From Acidimicrobiaceae bacterium (GTDB taxonomy: Bacteria > Actinomycetota > Acidimicrobiia > Acidimicrobiales > RAAP-2), in the NCBI GenBank assembly GCA_003151235.1, contig PLWZ01000051.1, forward strand, positions 109,935 to 173,287: DNA of 63,353 nucleotides, given 5' to 3'. This document shows, one piece after another, positions 55,579-63,353 of this stretch; the stretch's first letter is position 1, and the number at the start of each line of letters is the position of its first letter. The notes below the pieces were generated by a model, which was not told the origin of the DNA, did not search any database, and was given only the letters and a program-made list of their open reading frames with translations. A program made the position numbers and the translations under genes.

Positions 55579-58284
55579 GTGCTCTTTGACGGCATCTCAC
55601 ACCAGATCCCCGACATCGATCCGGCGGAAACGGCCGAATGGTTGGACTCGTTCGGTGCGGTGGTCGACGTACACGGACGAACGAGGGCCCGGTTCCTGCT
55701 CATGAAGCTGCTCGAGCGCGCCCGGAGTTTGCAGGTCGACTTCCCGGCGACCGTGTCGACGCCGTACGTGAACAGCATCTCGGCCTCCGACGAGCCGTGG
55801 TTCCCCGGCGACGAGCATCTCGAACGGCGCATACGGGCGTTCATCCGGTGGAACGCGGCGGTCATGGTGACGCGTGCCAACGCGAGGACCGAAGGGATCG
55901 GCGGCCACCTGTCGACCTACGCCAGCTCGGCGTCGCTGTACGAGGTCGGGTTCAACCACTTCTTCCGCGGCAAGGCGAACGGCGGTGCGGGAGACCAGGT
56001 GTTCATCCAGGGCCACGCGTCGCCCGGCATCTATGCCCGCGCGTACGTCGAGGGGCGACTGAGCGAAGAGCAGCTCGACAACTTCCGCCACGAAGTCGGA
56101 GGCAACGGGCTGCCGAGCTACCCGCACCCACGACTCCTGCCCGACTTCTGGGAGTTCCCGACGGTGTCCATGGGCCTCGGCCCGATCATCGCCATCTACC
56201 AGGCCCACATCAACCGCTACCTCCACCTGCGCGAACTGGTCGACACGAGCGACAGCCGCGTGTGGTGCTTCGTCGGCGACGGGGAGATGGACGAACCCGA
56301 GTCGATCGGTGCCCTGGGAGTAGCCGGGCGCGAACACCTCGACAACCTCGTGTTCGTCGTCAACTGCAACCTGCAGCGCCTCGACGGGCCGGTGCGAGGG
56401 AACGGCAAGATCATCCAGGAGCTCGAGGCCGTGTTCCGCGGCGCCGGGTGGAACGTCATCAAGGTCATCTGGGGTTCACGCTGGGACGAGCTGCTCGCCC
56501 GCGACGTGGACGGCGTCCTTCTCGACCGGATGAACACCACCGTCGACGGTGAGTTCCAGAAGTACGCGACCGAGTCCGGCTCGTACATCCGGGAGAACTT
56601 CTTCGGGCCCGACCCGCGCCTGCGCCGGCTGGTCGAGCACCTGAGCGACGACGAGCTTCGGACGCTCCCCCGAGGCGGGCACGACTACCGGAAGCTCTAC
56701 GCCGCTTACAAGCTGGCCACCGAACAGCGCGGTGCCCCGACGGTCATCTTGGCCAAGACCATCAAGGGGTGGACCCTCGGGCCCGAGATCGAGGCCCGCA
56801 ACGCCACCCACCAGATCAAGAAGATGACCAAGGCCCAGCTGCTGGCCCTGCGGAACCGGCTGTACCTTGCCGAGGAGATCCCGGACTCGCTGCTCGAGGC
56901 GGACCTGCCGCCGTACTACCGGCCGCCGGACGGCTCCGAGGCCCACCAGTACCTCATGGCTCGGCGCACCGTGCTGAGCGGCCCGGTCCCGACGCGGGTC
57001 GTCCGCCCCGCCGCCCCGGCGCTCCCGGACCCCAAGGTCTACGCCGACCTGCTGGCCGGGTCGGGCGGCCAGGCCGTGTCGACGACCATGGCCTTCGCGA
57101 GGCTGCTTCGGAACCTGGTGCGGGACCCGGCGATCGGGCATTCGATCGCGCCGATCGTCGCCGACGAGGCACGCACGTTCGGCCTCGAGGCGATCATCGC
57201 CGAGTCGAAGATCTTCGCTCCCGAGGGCCAGCGCTACACCCCGGTCGATGCCGATCTCCCGCTCCGGTACGTCGAGAGCACCTCGGGGCAGGTCCTCCAG
57301 GAGGGCATCACCGAGGCCGGCGCGCTCGCGAGCTTCATCGCCCTCGCCACCTCGTACGCGACGTGGGCGAAGCCGATGATGCCGGTTTTCCTCTTCTATT
57401 CGATGTTCGGGTTCCAGCGAGTCGGGGACCTGGCCTGGGCGCTCGGTGACATGCGCGGCCGCGGGATCCTGGCCGCTTGCACGGCTGGGCGCACCACCCT
57501 CCAGGGCGAGGGGCTCCAGCACGACGACGGCCAGTCCCCCCTCATCGCCTCGACCAACCCCGCCGCCCGGATCTACGACCCCGCGTTCGCCTACGAGCTC
57601 GCTGTCGTCGTCGAAGAGGCCGTGGCCAAGACGATCGGCCCCGACGTCGAGGACCGTTTCTTCTACATCACCTTGTACAACGAGAACTACCCGATGCCGG
57701 CGCTGCCCGAGGGGGTCGACGGCGACGCCATCAGGGCCGGGGTGTTGCGGGGCCTCTATCGCTTCCAAGAGGGCGACACCGCACTGTCGCGCCGAGCCTC
57801 CATCTGTTTCTCCGGCCCCATGTGGCGGGCCGCCGACGAGGCCAGGAGCTTGCTTGCGGAGCATTGGGGGGTGGGCTGCGATACCTGGTCGGCGACCTCC
57901 TGGTCGACGCTGCGCGCCGATGCCATCTCGGTCGAGCGCTGGAACCGGCTGCACCCCTCTGAGGAGCCTCGGCGCCCGTTCGTGACCACGGCGCTCGGGT
58001 CCGGAAGCGCACCGGTCGTCGCGGTTACCGACTACATGCGCGCCGTCCCGGACCAGATCTCCCGGTGGGTACAGCGCCCATTTCTCTCCCTCGGAACCGA
58101 CGGTTTCGGCCGATCCGACGCTCGCCCGGCCCTGCGGCACCACTTCGAGATCGACACCGGACACCTGGTGGTCGCCGTGCTCTCCTCGCTCGCCCGGACG
58201 GGCGAAGCCAGCCCCGACGAGGTCACCGACGCGATCCGTCGCTTCGGGATCGATCCGGACGTGCCCGAACCGTTCACCTGTTGA
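55579..58284 (+). CDS. aceE: Pyruvate dehydrogenase E1 component, homodimeric type
   Basis: AceE decarboxylates pyruvate with thiamine diphosphate and acetylates the lipoyl group of E2. The 901-residue protein has GGHLSTYASSASLYEVGFNH, the QGHASPGIYARA segment, the thiamine motif GDGEMDEPESIGALG at about residue 233, and RLDGPVRGNGKIIQELE, followed by transketolase-like central and C-terminal domains. Length and blocks match the alpha2-type enzymes rather than the alpha/beta heterotetramer. Start codons GTG at 55564 or 55579 are both possible; a long open frame upstream is antisense to other genes. E2, E3 and lipBA lie 4-7 kb upstream on the other strand. Confidence 0.94.
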   Translation: MLFDGISHQIPDIDPAETAEWLDSFGAVVDVHGRTRARFLLMKLLERARSLQVDFPATVSTPYVNSISASDEPWFPGDEHLERRIRAFIRWNAAVMVTRANARTEGIGGHLSTYASSASLYEVGFNHFFRGKANGGAGDQVFIQGHASPGIYARAYVEGRLSEEQLDNFRHEVGGNGLPSYPHPRLLPDFWEFPTVSMGLGPIIAIYQAHINRYLHLRELVDTSDSRVWCFVGDGEMDEPESIGALGVAGREHLDNLVFVVNCNLQRLDGPVRGNGKIIQELEAVFRGAGWNVIKVIWGSRWDELLARDVDGVLLDRMNTTVDGEFQKYATESGSYIRENFFGPDPRLRRLVEHLSDDELRTLPRGGHDYRKLYAAYKLATEQRGAPTVILAKTIKGWTLGPEIEARNATHQIKKMTKAQLLALRNRLYLAEEIPDSLLEADLPPYYRPPDGSEAHQYLMARRTVLSGPVPTRVVRPAAPALPDPKVYADLLAGSGGQAVSTTMAFARLLRNLVRDPAIGHSIAPIVADEARTFGLEAIIAESKIFAPEGQRYTPVDADLPLRYVESTSGQVLQEGITEAGALASFIALATSYATWAKPMMPVFLFYSMFGFQRVGDLAWALGDMRGRGILAACTAGRTTLQGEGLQHDDGQSPLIASTNPAARIYDPAFAYELAVVVEEAVAKTIGPDVEDRFFYITLYNENYPMPALPEGVDGDAIRAGVLRGLYRFQEGDTALSRRASICFSGPMWRAADEARSLLAEHWGVGCDTWSATSWSTLRADAISVERWNRLHPSEEPRRPFVTTALGSGSAPVVAVTDYMRAVPDQISRWVQRPFLSLGTDGFGRSDARPALRHHFEIDTGHLVVAVLSSLARTGEASPDEVTDAIRRFGIDPDVPEPFTC

Positions 58285-58508
58285 AACAACGGCCGTGTCG
58301 ACCTGCTCATTCTGGGCAGTGGGTCACTTTCGACCCTACGCAGCGATGACACGGATGGCCCGACACCCGCTCAGCGCTCCTGACCCCGGTCTAACGTCCA
58401 CGGTGCCCAAGGGGCTCGAGCGCCCCTCACCGGAGCCTCGGCACGCTGTCCGGCTGCTTGTTTGGGCGTTCGACCGATGAACCGCGCCTTGACTTGAAAC
58501 GGACCCAC

Positions 58509-59882
58509 ATGCTGCGACAACGACGAGGGCGCTCTCGGCGGGTCCTGTTCCTCGTCCACGCGCTCCCGCCTGCCGAGAACACTGGAACACCCCTGGTCGC
58601 GGCCGGCTATGCCGCCGCCGCCGAGCAGTTGGGATGGAAGGCAACGGTCGTCTACGCGGACCCGACCCGTGCGTCTTGGGATCACATCCGCGGGTCCAAG
58701 GATCCGGCGGGGTTCACACGCTACGGGGTGCCCGCCGAGTGTTTCGGAACGTGGGCGATCACCGCCGCCTCGGCGCCATCTGACCCAAAGTCTCCGGCCT
58801 CGCGGTTCTTCGCCGAGCTCCTCCGCCACGTAAAGCCCGATGTCGTCCACGTCGTCGACAACGTGCACCTCCCGCTCGATTGGCCCGAGCTCGCCGCCGC
58901 ATCAGGGATCCCAGTGATCCGGACGGTGAGCGCGCCCGAAGACATCTGCGGGCTCACCGGCCCCGTCTCCCCGCTCTCGGGACCTCGCGGGTTCTGCCAG
59001 GCGCCACTCACCGCGGAGCGCTGCGCTGCCTGCCTCGCCGCGGCGCTCGGCGGGACATACGCACCCGATGACGGCTCGGCGTATCAGCCCCACATCTTGG
59101 ACCAGCTTCTCGCCAAGCGGTCCCGGGCCGAACACCAGTTCCAGACCGTGTTCGACAAGATCGTCTTTGCCACCCCTGGTTACCGGGGCTACTTCGAGGA
59201 GACGATCCCGCTCGATCCCGGCCGGGTCCGGGTGATCGAGATGGGCCTCGACATCGAGCGCTGGCACGTCTCGGATATGCGGACGATCGACGCGTTCGCA
59301 AACCCAATCGTGTTCGTGCTCGCGGGGTCGCTACATCCGGCCCGCGGACAACAAGACGCGGTGCAGGCGTTCAGCCGACCCGCGCTGGTCGGTCGTGACG
59401 ACTACCGCCTCCACATCATGGGCAACGGCGACGAGTCCATCGTCGCTCCCCTGCTCCAGGTGAACGCCAACGTCTCGTCGCTCGGCACCTTTACGCCCGA
59501 CGACCTTCCCTCACTGCTTGCCCAGGCCCACGTCGGCATCTCGACGTCCCTCTTCGAGACCTTCCACCGCGTCACCCGGGAGTACTTCTTGGCCGGACTG
59601 CCGATCGTGGCCAACCCGACGTTCGGCATCGAGCATCTGGTCGCCGACGGGGTCAACGGACTCCTCTATGACCGGACCGACCCCGCCGGGCTCGCCGATG
59701 CCGTGTCCAGGCTGCTCGACGACCGTCCGTTGCTCGACCGGCTTGCCCGAGGCGCTCGGGCAAGCGCGCTGCAGATCCGATCGGTCGATCAGGAGATGGA
59801 GACGCTCGTCGCCCTCTACGAAGAGGTCGCCGGACAAGCGCCGGGCAGGAGCCGACGGTCAGTGCTGGGCCGGGGGCGATGA
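58509..59882 (+). CDS. GT4-like glycosyltransferase, paralogue of the one at 22.7 kb
   Basis: The 457-residue enzyme opens with RRVLFLVHALPPAENTGTPL after a basic lead, and shares extended similarity with the gene at 22730-24088: the DVVHVVDNVHLPLDWPEL region, the cysteine insertion (FCQAPLTAERCAACL), FEETIPLDPGRVRVIEMGLD, and the donor-site block STSLFETFHRVTREYFLAGL with its Glu residues. The ATG at 58509 was taken over 58458. The 224 bp after aceE hold no gene. It is followed by acyltransferase-like and PIG-L deacetylase genes, suggesting synthesis or decoration of an amino-sugar-containing glycan. The sugar is unknown. Confidence 0.86.
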   Translation: MLRQRRGRSRRVLFLVHALPPAENTGTPLVAAGYAAAAEQLGWKATVVYADPTRASWDHIRGSKDPAGFTRYGVPAECFGTWAITAASAPSDPKSPASRFFAELLRHVKPDVVHVVDNVHLPLDWPELAAASGIPVIRTVSAPEDICGLTGPVSPLSGPRGFCQAPLTAERCAACLAAALGGTYAPDDGSAYQPHILDQLLAKRSRAEHQFQTVFDKIVFATPGYRGYFEETIPLDPGRVRVIEMGLDIERWHVSDMRTIDAFANPIVFVLAGSLHPARGQQDAVQAFSRPALVGRDDYRLHIMGNGDESIVAPLLQVNANVSSLGTFTPDDLPSLLAQAHVGISTSLFETFHRVTREYFLAGLPIVANPTFGIEHLVADGVNGLLYDRTDPAGLADAVSRLLDDRPLLDRLARGARASALQIRSVDQEMETLVALYEEVAGQAPGRSRRSVLGRGR

Positions 59883-59981
59883 CGGCACCTCGGAGCGGCC
59901 AAACGAGCCTCCGGCCAGGATCTTCTAAACTTCCCGGGTGATTTCCCACCACCCGACGACGCGCCGCAGGCGGCGCTCGAC

Positions 59982-60800
59982 GTGTGCCCGGTGAGCAAAT
60001 CGGGCGACTTCGAAGAGGTTGCCGACCGGGTCCTCGTGCACCGTCAGGCCATCCTCGACGTCGAAAGGTTCGAGGCGGGGCCGGGAACGGTCATCAACGC
60101 CCACGCGCGGGTCTTCGGCACTGCGGTCCACATCGGTAGGGAAGGGTGGATCGATGAGTACGCGACCATCGGCGGCGGAAGCGCGTATGACCCCGGGGCA
60201 TATCTGACGGCCGGCCGTTGGTGCGCCCTGGGCAACTACAGCCAGGTCAACCTGGCTCGCGGCGTCACCCTCGGCGACGAGGTGGGAGTCGGGATCGGCT
60301 CCCGGATCTTCACGCACGGCGCGTACCTGTCCGAATGGGAGGGGTTCCCAGTCTCCTTTGCACCGGTGAGCGTCGGGTCGCGCGTCTGGCTGCCCAACGC
60401 CCAGGTGAACCCCGGGGTCACGATCGGCGACGACGTGGTCGCGGCCGCGGGCGCAATCATCACGAAGGATGTCCCGGCGAACTCGCTCGTGGTCGGCGCC
60501 CCGGCGACCGTGCGGGGCGCGGCCAAGAAGCCCGTGCTGAGTGAGGCGGAACGGCTGGGGGTGCTCACGACCATCGCGGCGGAGATCGAGGACCTGACCG
60601 CCAAGAAGGCGATGCTCGACGCCGGCCGCGGCACGATCCAGGTGGACGGAGCCACTTTCGACCTCGACGAGCGGTTCGTCACCGGCCCGGCCACCAAGGT
60701 CACCGAGACGGCCAGGAACCAACTGCGCCGCCGGGGGATCCGGTTCGCAGTCGAGGTGCACGACGGCGCGTACCGGCCCTGGCCCGAGCTGGCCGGGTGA
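59982..60800 (+). CDS. Left-handed beta-helix (hexapeptide repeat) acyltransferase
   Basis: The 272-residue protein has a run of hexapeptide-type repeats from about residue 30 to 175 (ATIGGGSAYD, VNLARGVTLGDEVGVGIGSR, WLPNAQVNPGVTIGDDVVAA, GAIITKDVPANSLVVGAPAT), the fold of O- and N-acyltransferases acting on sugars. A C-terminal extension of about 90 residues follows, containing LTTIAAEIEDLTAKKAMLDA, which resembles no domain I know and might be a specificity or interaction region. The GTG at 59982 is likely (a second GTG at 59991). Its stop overlaps the deacetylase start (GTGA). It probably acetylates or otherwise acylates a sugar, following the GT4 gene. Confidence 0.82.
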   Translation: MCPVSKSGDFEEVADRVLVHRQAILDVERFEAGPGTVINAHARVFGTAVHIGREGWIDEYATIGGGSAYDPGAYLTAGRWCALGNYSQVNLARGVTLGDEVGVGIGSRIFTHGAYLSEWEGFPVSFAPVSVGSRVWLPNAQVNPGVTIGDDVVAAAGAIITKDVPANSLVVGAPATVRGAAKKPVLSEAERLGVLTTIAAEIEDLTAKKAMLDAGRGTIQVDGATFDLDERFVTGPATKVTETARNQLRRRGIRFAVEVHDGAYRPWPELAG

Positions 60801-61423
60801 GCGCATTCGGTTCGGGGCTCAGCGCTCTTGCCATCGGCGCCCACCCGGATGACGTGGAATTCGGGTGTTTCGGATCGCTGCAGCGCTTCGACACCCGCCG
60901 GATCGTCGTGATGTCGGCAGGCGAGGCGGGTGGCCCCCAGGAGCAGCGGCGAGCCGAGGCGGACGAGGCCGCCGGCGCAATCGACGCGGAGCTCACGGTT
61001 CTTGGCCTCGCCGACACTCAGCTCTCGGTCCCAGCGGTGATCGACGAGATCACCGCTGCGATCGAGCGGACGAATCCCGATGTGATCTTCACCCTGTCGG
61101 CACTCGACACCCATCAGGACCACGCAGCAGTCGGCCGCGCCGCGCTCGTGGCATTGCGCCGGTTCCGAGGGCTGGTATTCGCGTACCCGTCGCCGTCGCT
61201 GGCGCCGGCCAACTTTGCGCCGCAGACCTTCCTCGAGGTCGACGAGGCCAGCCAGGCCAAGAAGATGTTGGCCCTTGACGCCCACCGCTCCCAGGCCCAT
61301 CGCCACTACCTCGGCACCGACTACCTCGAAACCGTGTCCCGCTACTGGGCCCACCAGGCCGGAGCGGGGTTCGAGTGGTGCGAACCCTTCGAGCTCGTGC
61401 GCTGGACGGCCGGGCGCGAATAG
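60797..61423 (+). CDS. PIG-L/LmbE-type N-deacetylase
   Basis: The 208-residue protein shows the PIG-L zinc and catalytic motif LAIGAHPDDVEFGCFGSL (H16, D18, D19), EAGGPQEQRRAEADEAA and the later LDTHQDHAAVGRAAL with a zinc-binding His. Family members deacetylate GlcNAc-inositol, GlcNAc-PI or bacillithiol and mycothiol precursors, or sugar moieties of natural products. The GTG start overlaps the acyltransferase stop by four bases, so they work in one operon. Together they may deacetylate and then re-acylate an amino sugar in the product of the neighbouring GT4; this is inference from context. Confidence 0.9.
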   Translation: MSAFGSGLSALAIGAHPDDVEFGCFGSLQRFDTRRIVVMSAGEAGGPQEQRRAEADEAAGAIDAELTVLGLADTQLSVPAVIDEITAAIERTNPDVIFTLSALDTHQDHAAVGRAALVALRRFRGLVFAYPSPSLAPANFAPQTFLEVDEASQAKKMLALDAHRSQAHRHYLGTDYLETVSRYWAHQAGAGFEWCEPFELVRWTAGRE

Positions 61424-61469
61424 CCGGTCTCGGGCCTCGCTCCGCTCGCTCGACCCGCCGCCGGATCGT

Positions 61470-61475
61470 TAGTCT
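61470..61475 (+). promoter_or_regulatory. Possible -10 element of the interrupted HhH-GPD gene
   Basis: TAGTCT fits the actinobacterial TANNNT pattern. It would start transcription only a few bases before the ATG at 61485, giving a nearly leaderless message. No clear -35 element is seen. Confidence 0.35.
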
Positions 61476-61484
61476 CTGATTCAC

Positions 61485-61592
61485 ATGCTCTGTCTCGCCC
61501 AGGAACCGGACGCCGATGCGCTGCTTACTGAGAACCCCCTCGCGCTCCTGATCGGCATGGTGCTCGACCAGTACACGCCATACTCTCAATAG
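61485..61592 (+). pseudogene. 5' fragment of an HhH-GPD base-excision-repair gene, interrupted by an integrated element
   Basis: The ATG opens a 35-residue frame whose first 29 residues (MLCLAQEPDADALLTENPLA, then LLIGMVLDQ) match from memory the N-terminus of the actinobacterial HhH-GPD-type base excision repair protein, in which LLIGMLLDQ is followed by Q(V/I)PME. Here the match stops at DQ (codons to 61571), followed by the unrelated YTPYSQ and a TAG. The full protein would be about 190-200 residues. The break coincides with the start of lower-GC DNA and a serine integrase. The remaining 3' part is presumably on the far side of the inserted element. The gene is probably not functional unless the element excises. 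Confidence 0.78.
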
Positions 61593-61609
61593 GTAGCTAA
61601 GCTGGGGGT
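61560..61609. other. Putative attachment junction (attL) of an integrated element
   Basis: Host-like coding sequence ends at about 61571-61574 (codons GAC CAG), after which the conserved continuation is lost. The 35 bases that follow are A/T-richer and carry the integrase leader, with a TACTCT at 61581-61586 that could be its -10 element. The crossover dinucleotide cannot be located without the other end. Confidence 0.55.
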
Positions 61610-63353
61610 GTGTCCCCTGCCGCCGCCATCTATGCCAGACGAAGCCTCAAGCAAGAGGAAGACAAGTCCGTTAGGGACCAGATAGACACCTGTCTGACCA
61701 AAGCTGTTGAGCTTGGCTACGAAGTCGGTCCCGACGATGTGTACTCAGACCCGGACATCAGCGGCTGGAAGGACAAGAAGCGTCCCGCCCTGAACGCAAT
61801 GCTTCAGGCCGTTGAGGCGGGCAAGTACGGCGCGGTCATCTTCTGGAAGTCGGACCGGCTTGTCAGGCACTATTACCGGGGCAACGAGATCGCCAACAGG
61901 ATCAGTTCCAAGGCACGGCTGATCAGTGTCACCGAGCAGATCGATACCAGCACTCCCATCGGCCAAGCGTTGCTTGGCTTTGTACTGGCGCAAGCACAGC
62001 AGGAAGCTGAAAATACATCGCTGCGCACCAGGCAGGCAGCCGTACGTGAAGCAGCCAAGGGTGTGCCTGGCTTCGGCGGCAACCGAACCTTTGGCTACCG
62101 CAAGGGAACCACTGCTGATGGGCCAACCTTGGAACTTGAGCCAAAAGAAGCAAAGGTTGCAAGGCAGATCGTGAAACGCATCCTCGATGGTGAGTCTCTG
62201 CGATCAGCGGCGAAGTGGCTGAATGCCGCCGGCCACACCACCACCACCGGCAAGCTGTGGAGTCACCAGGTACTTCGGCAATGGCTACGTAGTCCTACTG
62301 TTGCCGGCCTTCGGGAACTGCCAAGCGGAGACGTGTTCGAGGGTAAGTGGCCAGCCCTCATCACGAGCGATGAACGTGAAGCACTGTTGATTCGGTTGGC
62401 GAATAACAGAACGAACGTCGCCAAGATAGTTGCCCCGAGCCGGCACCTGCTGTCTGGGTTGTTGCGTTGCGGTGACTGCGGGGGGCCGATGTACGTAACC
62501 ACTTATAAGGCGATAGGTCAGGCCGGGAGGTACACCTGCTACAAGGAGCCTGGCAAGCCTTGGTGCGGCAAGTTGTCAGCCTTTGCGCAGCCATTAGAAG
62601 CCTGCGTTACGGATCAAGTGCTTACGTTTCTCTCCGGCGTCAAGATTCGTCCGCTACCTACGCAGGTGGACCCCAGCAGCTTGCGGCAGTCGCTAGTGGC
62701 GATCGAACAGCGGGTGAAGGAGGTCAACAGGCGGCACCTAGTAACGGGTGAGTTGACACGTGAAGAGTGGCAACCGGCGCGTGACGAACTGGTGCAACAG
62801 CTGAACGCCACTCGTGATGCGCTTGAAGCTGCAGAACGGCAACCAACTAGTGAGCTGCGGCCCGGCAGCCGTGACGACCTAGATGCATGGTGGGTGGTTG
62901 CTGATAACAACGTCAAGCGTCAGGCGTTAGCAAGTACGTGTGAGCTATTACAGCTGTGCAGAGCCAATCCAAAGGCACCGCGACGGTTCGATCCTTCACG
63001 AGTGCAGATCACCTGGAACTGGGGAGCGTACGAACGCGCCGGATATGCCGAGCCGGACCTCAAGGTGGATGCCAAGAAATATTCCGAGCAATATGGCGTA
63101 ACCGAAGATGTGATCGAGGCCATAACCTCCGCCGACAACGCACGCCTACGAAGGACGATGCAAACTGCCCCAGCTAAGGTCGTAGCTGCAGCCGCCAAAG
63201 CTGATGAGGAACCAGCACCAAGGGTAAGCGCTCGAAGGGCCGAAGCGAGCACCAATGCACGCGAACGAGCGCCAGCCAAGTCGCGGAAGAACTGAGACGG
63301 CCCGTCGGACTCAGGAGCCTCGGCCTTCCGGCGGCTGTGAGCGCATCAGCCAC
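61572..63353. mobile_element. Left end of an integrated mobile element (cut by window edge)
   Basis: From about 61572 to the window end the DNA is visibly less GC-rich and uses more A/T-ending codons than the flanking genes. It starts at a gene disruption and begins with a large serine integrase, the standard layout of serine-integrase phages, ICEs and genomic islands inserted in a host gene. The cargo lies beyond the right edge, so its type is unknown. Confidence 0.68.
61610..63295 (+). CDS. Large serine recombinase (site-specific integrase)
   Basis: The 561-residue protein starts AAAIYARRSLKQEEDKSVRD, with the nucleophile serine at about residue 12, followed by SDPDISGWKDKKRPALNAML, FWKSDRLVRHYYRGNEIANR and ALLGFVLAQAQQEAENTSLR of the catalytic domain. 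Then come a recombinase domain, a zinc ribbon (LRCGDCGGPM at about 287, later cysteines), and a coiled-coil stretch (LVAIEQRVKEVNRRHLVTGE). It ends in a basic Ala/Lys tail. Size and order match phiC31/Bxb1-type integrases, which recombine attP with attB. The GTG start follows GGGGG. It abuts a broken host gene, consistent with its own insertion site. Confidence 0.92.
   Translation: MSPAAAIYARRSLKQEEDKSVRDQIDTCLTKAVELGYEVGPDDVYSDPDISGWKDKKRPALNAMLQAVEAGKYGAVIFWKSDRLVRHYYRGNEIANRISSKARLISVTEQIDTSTPIGQALLGFVLAQAQQEAENTSLRTRQAAVREAAKGVPGFGGNRTFGYRKGTTADGPTLELEPKEAKVARQIVKRILDGESLRSAAKWLNAAGHTTTTGKLWSHQVLRQWLRSPTVAGLRELPSGDVFEGKWPALITSDEREALLIRLANNRTNVAKIVAPSRHLLSGLLRCGDCGGPMYVTTYKAIGQAGRYTCYKEPGKPWCGKLSAFAQPLEACVTDQVLTFLSGVKIRPLPTQVDPSSLRQSLVAIEQRVKEVNRRHLVTGELTREEWQPARDELVQQLNATRDALEAAERQPTSELRPGSRDDLDAWWVVADNNVKRQALASTCELLQLCRANPKAPRRFDPSRVQITWNWGAYERAGYAEPDLKVDAKKYSEQYGVTEDVIEAITSADNARLRRTMQTAPAKVVAAAAKADEEPAPRVSARRAEASTNARERAPAKSRKN

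Overview
The window is high-GC DNA with dense, often overlapping genes, actinobacterial in style: prfB next to secA, an FtsEX pair, homodimeric AceE, PduO-type adenosyltransferase, DUF2510 and cell-wall-binding-repeat-2 proteins, and many GTG/TTG starts. The mix (a LipB-LipA fusion, PF04122 repeats, an actinobacterial-type ApbE, acyl-CoA mutase) suggests a member of the Acidimicrobiia or a close actinomycetote relative. That placement is inference from gene content; there is no rRNA here. I found no tRNA, rRNA or CRISPR array.

Layout. 0-12 kb: end of a proline-rich protein, moaC, an FmdB zinc-ribbon protein with a perfect 30-bp tandem repeat, the TldD/TldE protease pair, a small anchored protein with apbE and a haem ferric-reductase-like membrane protein, dxs, rmlA, msrB, a short SSB with a coupled small ORF, a methyltransferase and a dienelactone-hydrolase-like enzyme. 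12-32 kb: a large secreted cell-wall-binding-repeat protein, ftsX-ftsE, then a surface-glycan region (GT-B enzyme, unknown protein, two-domain GT2, YfhO-like membrane protein, GT4), prfB-secA, a gene-free A/T-richer stretch, and methyltransferase-GT2-rmlD-rmlB. 32-48 kb: birA facing a biotin carboxylase/BCCP gene, an M20 amidohydrolase, acyl-CoA mutase large subunit, a rhodanese-ThiF protein, nitroreductase, SDR, hydrolase, pepA, PduO and metH. 48-58 kb: a lipoate/2-oxoacid dehydrogenase block (lpd, E2, fused lipB-lipA on the minus strand; aceE on the plus strand) with an aldo/keto reductase, an SDR and rnhA between. 58-61.4 kb: GT4, left-handed beta-helix acyltransferase and PIG-L deacetylase, probably a second glycan module.

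At 61.5 kb the host sequence stops inside a gene. The first 29 codons of an HhH-GPD base-excision-repair-like gene are present, then the reading frame runs into foreign-looking, lower-GC DNA and stops; a large serine recombinase begins 18 bp later and fills the rest of the window. This is best read as the left end of an integrated mobile element whose body lies beyond the right edge, and it is the most interesting feature here.

How the genes work together: BirA probably biotinylates the carboxylase next to it; PduO would supply adenosylcobalamin to the acyl-CoA mutase while MetH uses methylcobalamin; the LipB-LipA fusion would lipoylate the E2 encoded just upstream, which works with Lpd and probably AceE as pyruvate dehydrogenase; RmlA, RmlB and RmlD supply dTDP-sugar precursors to the glycosyltransferases.
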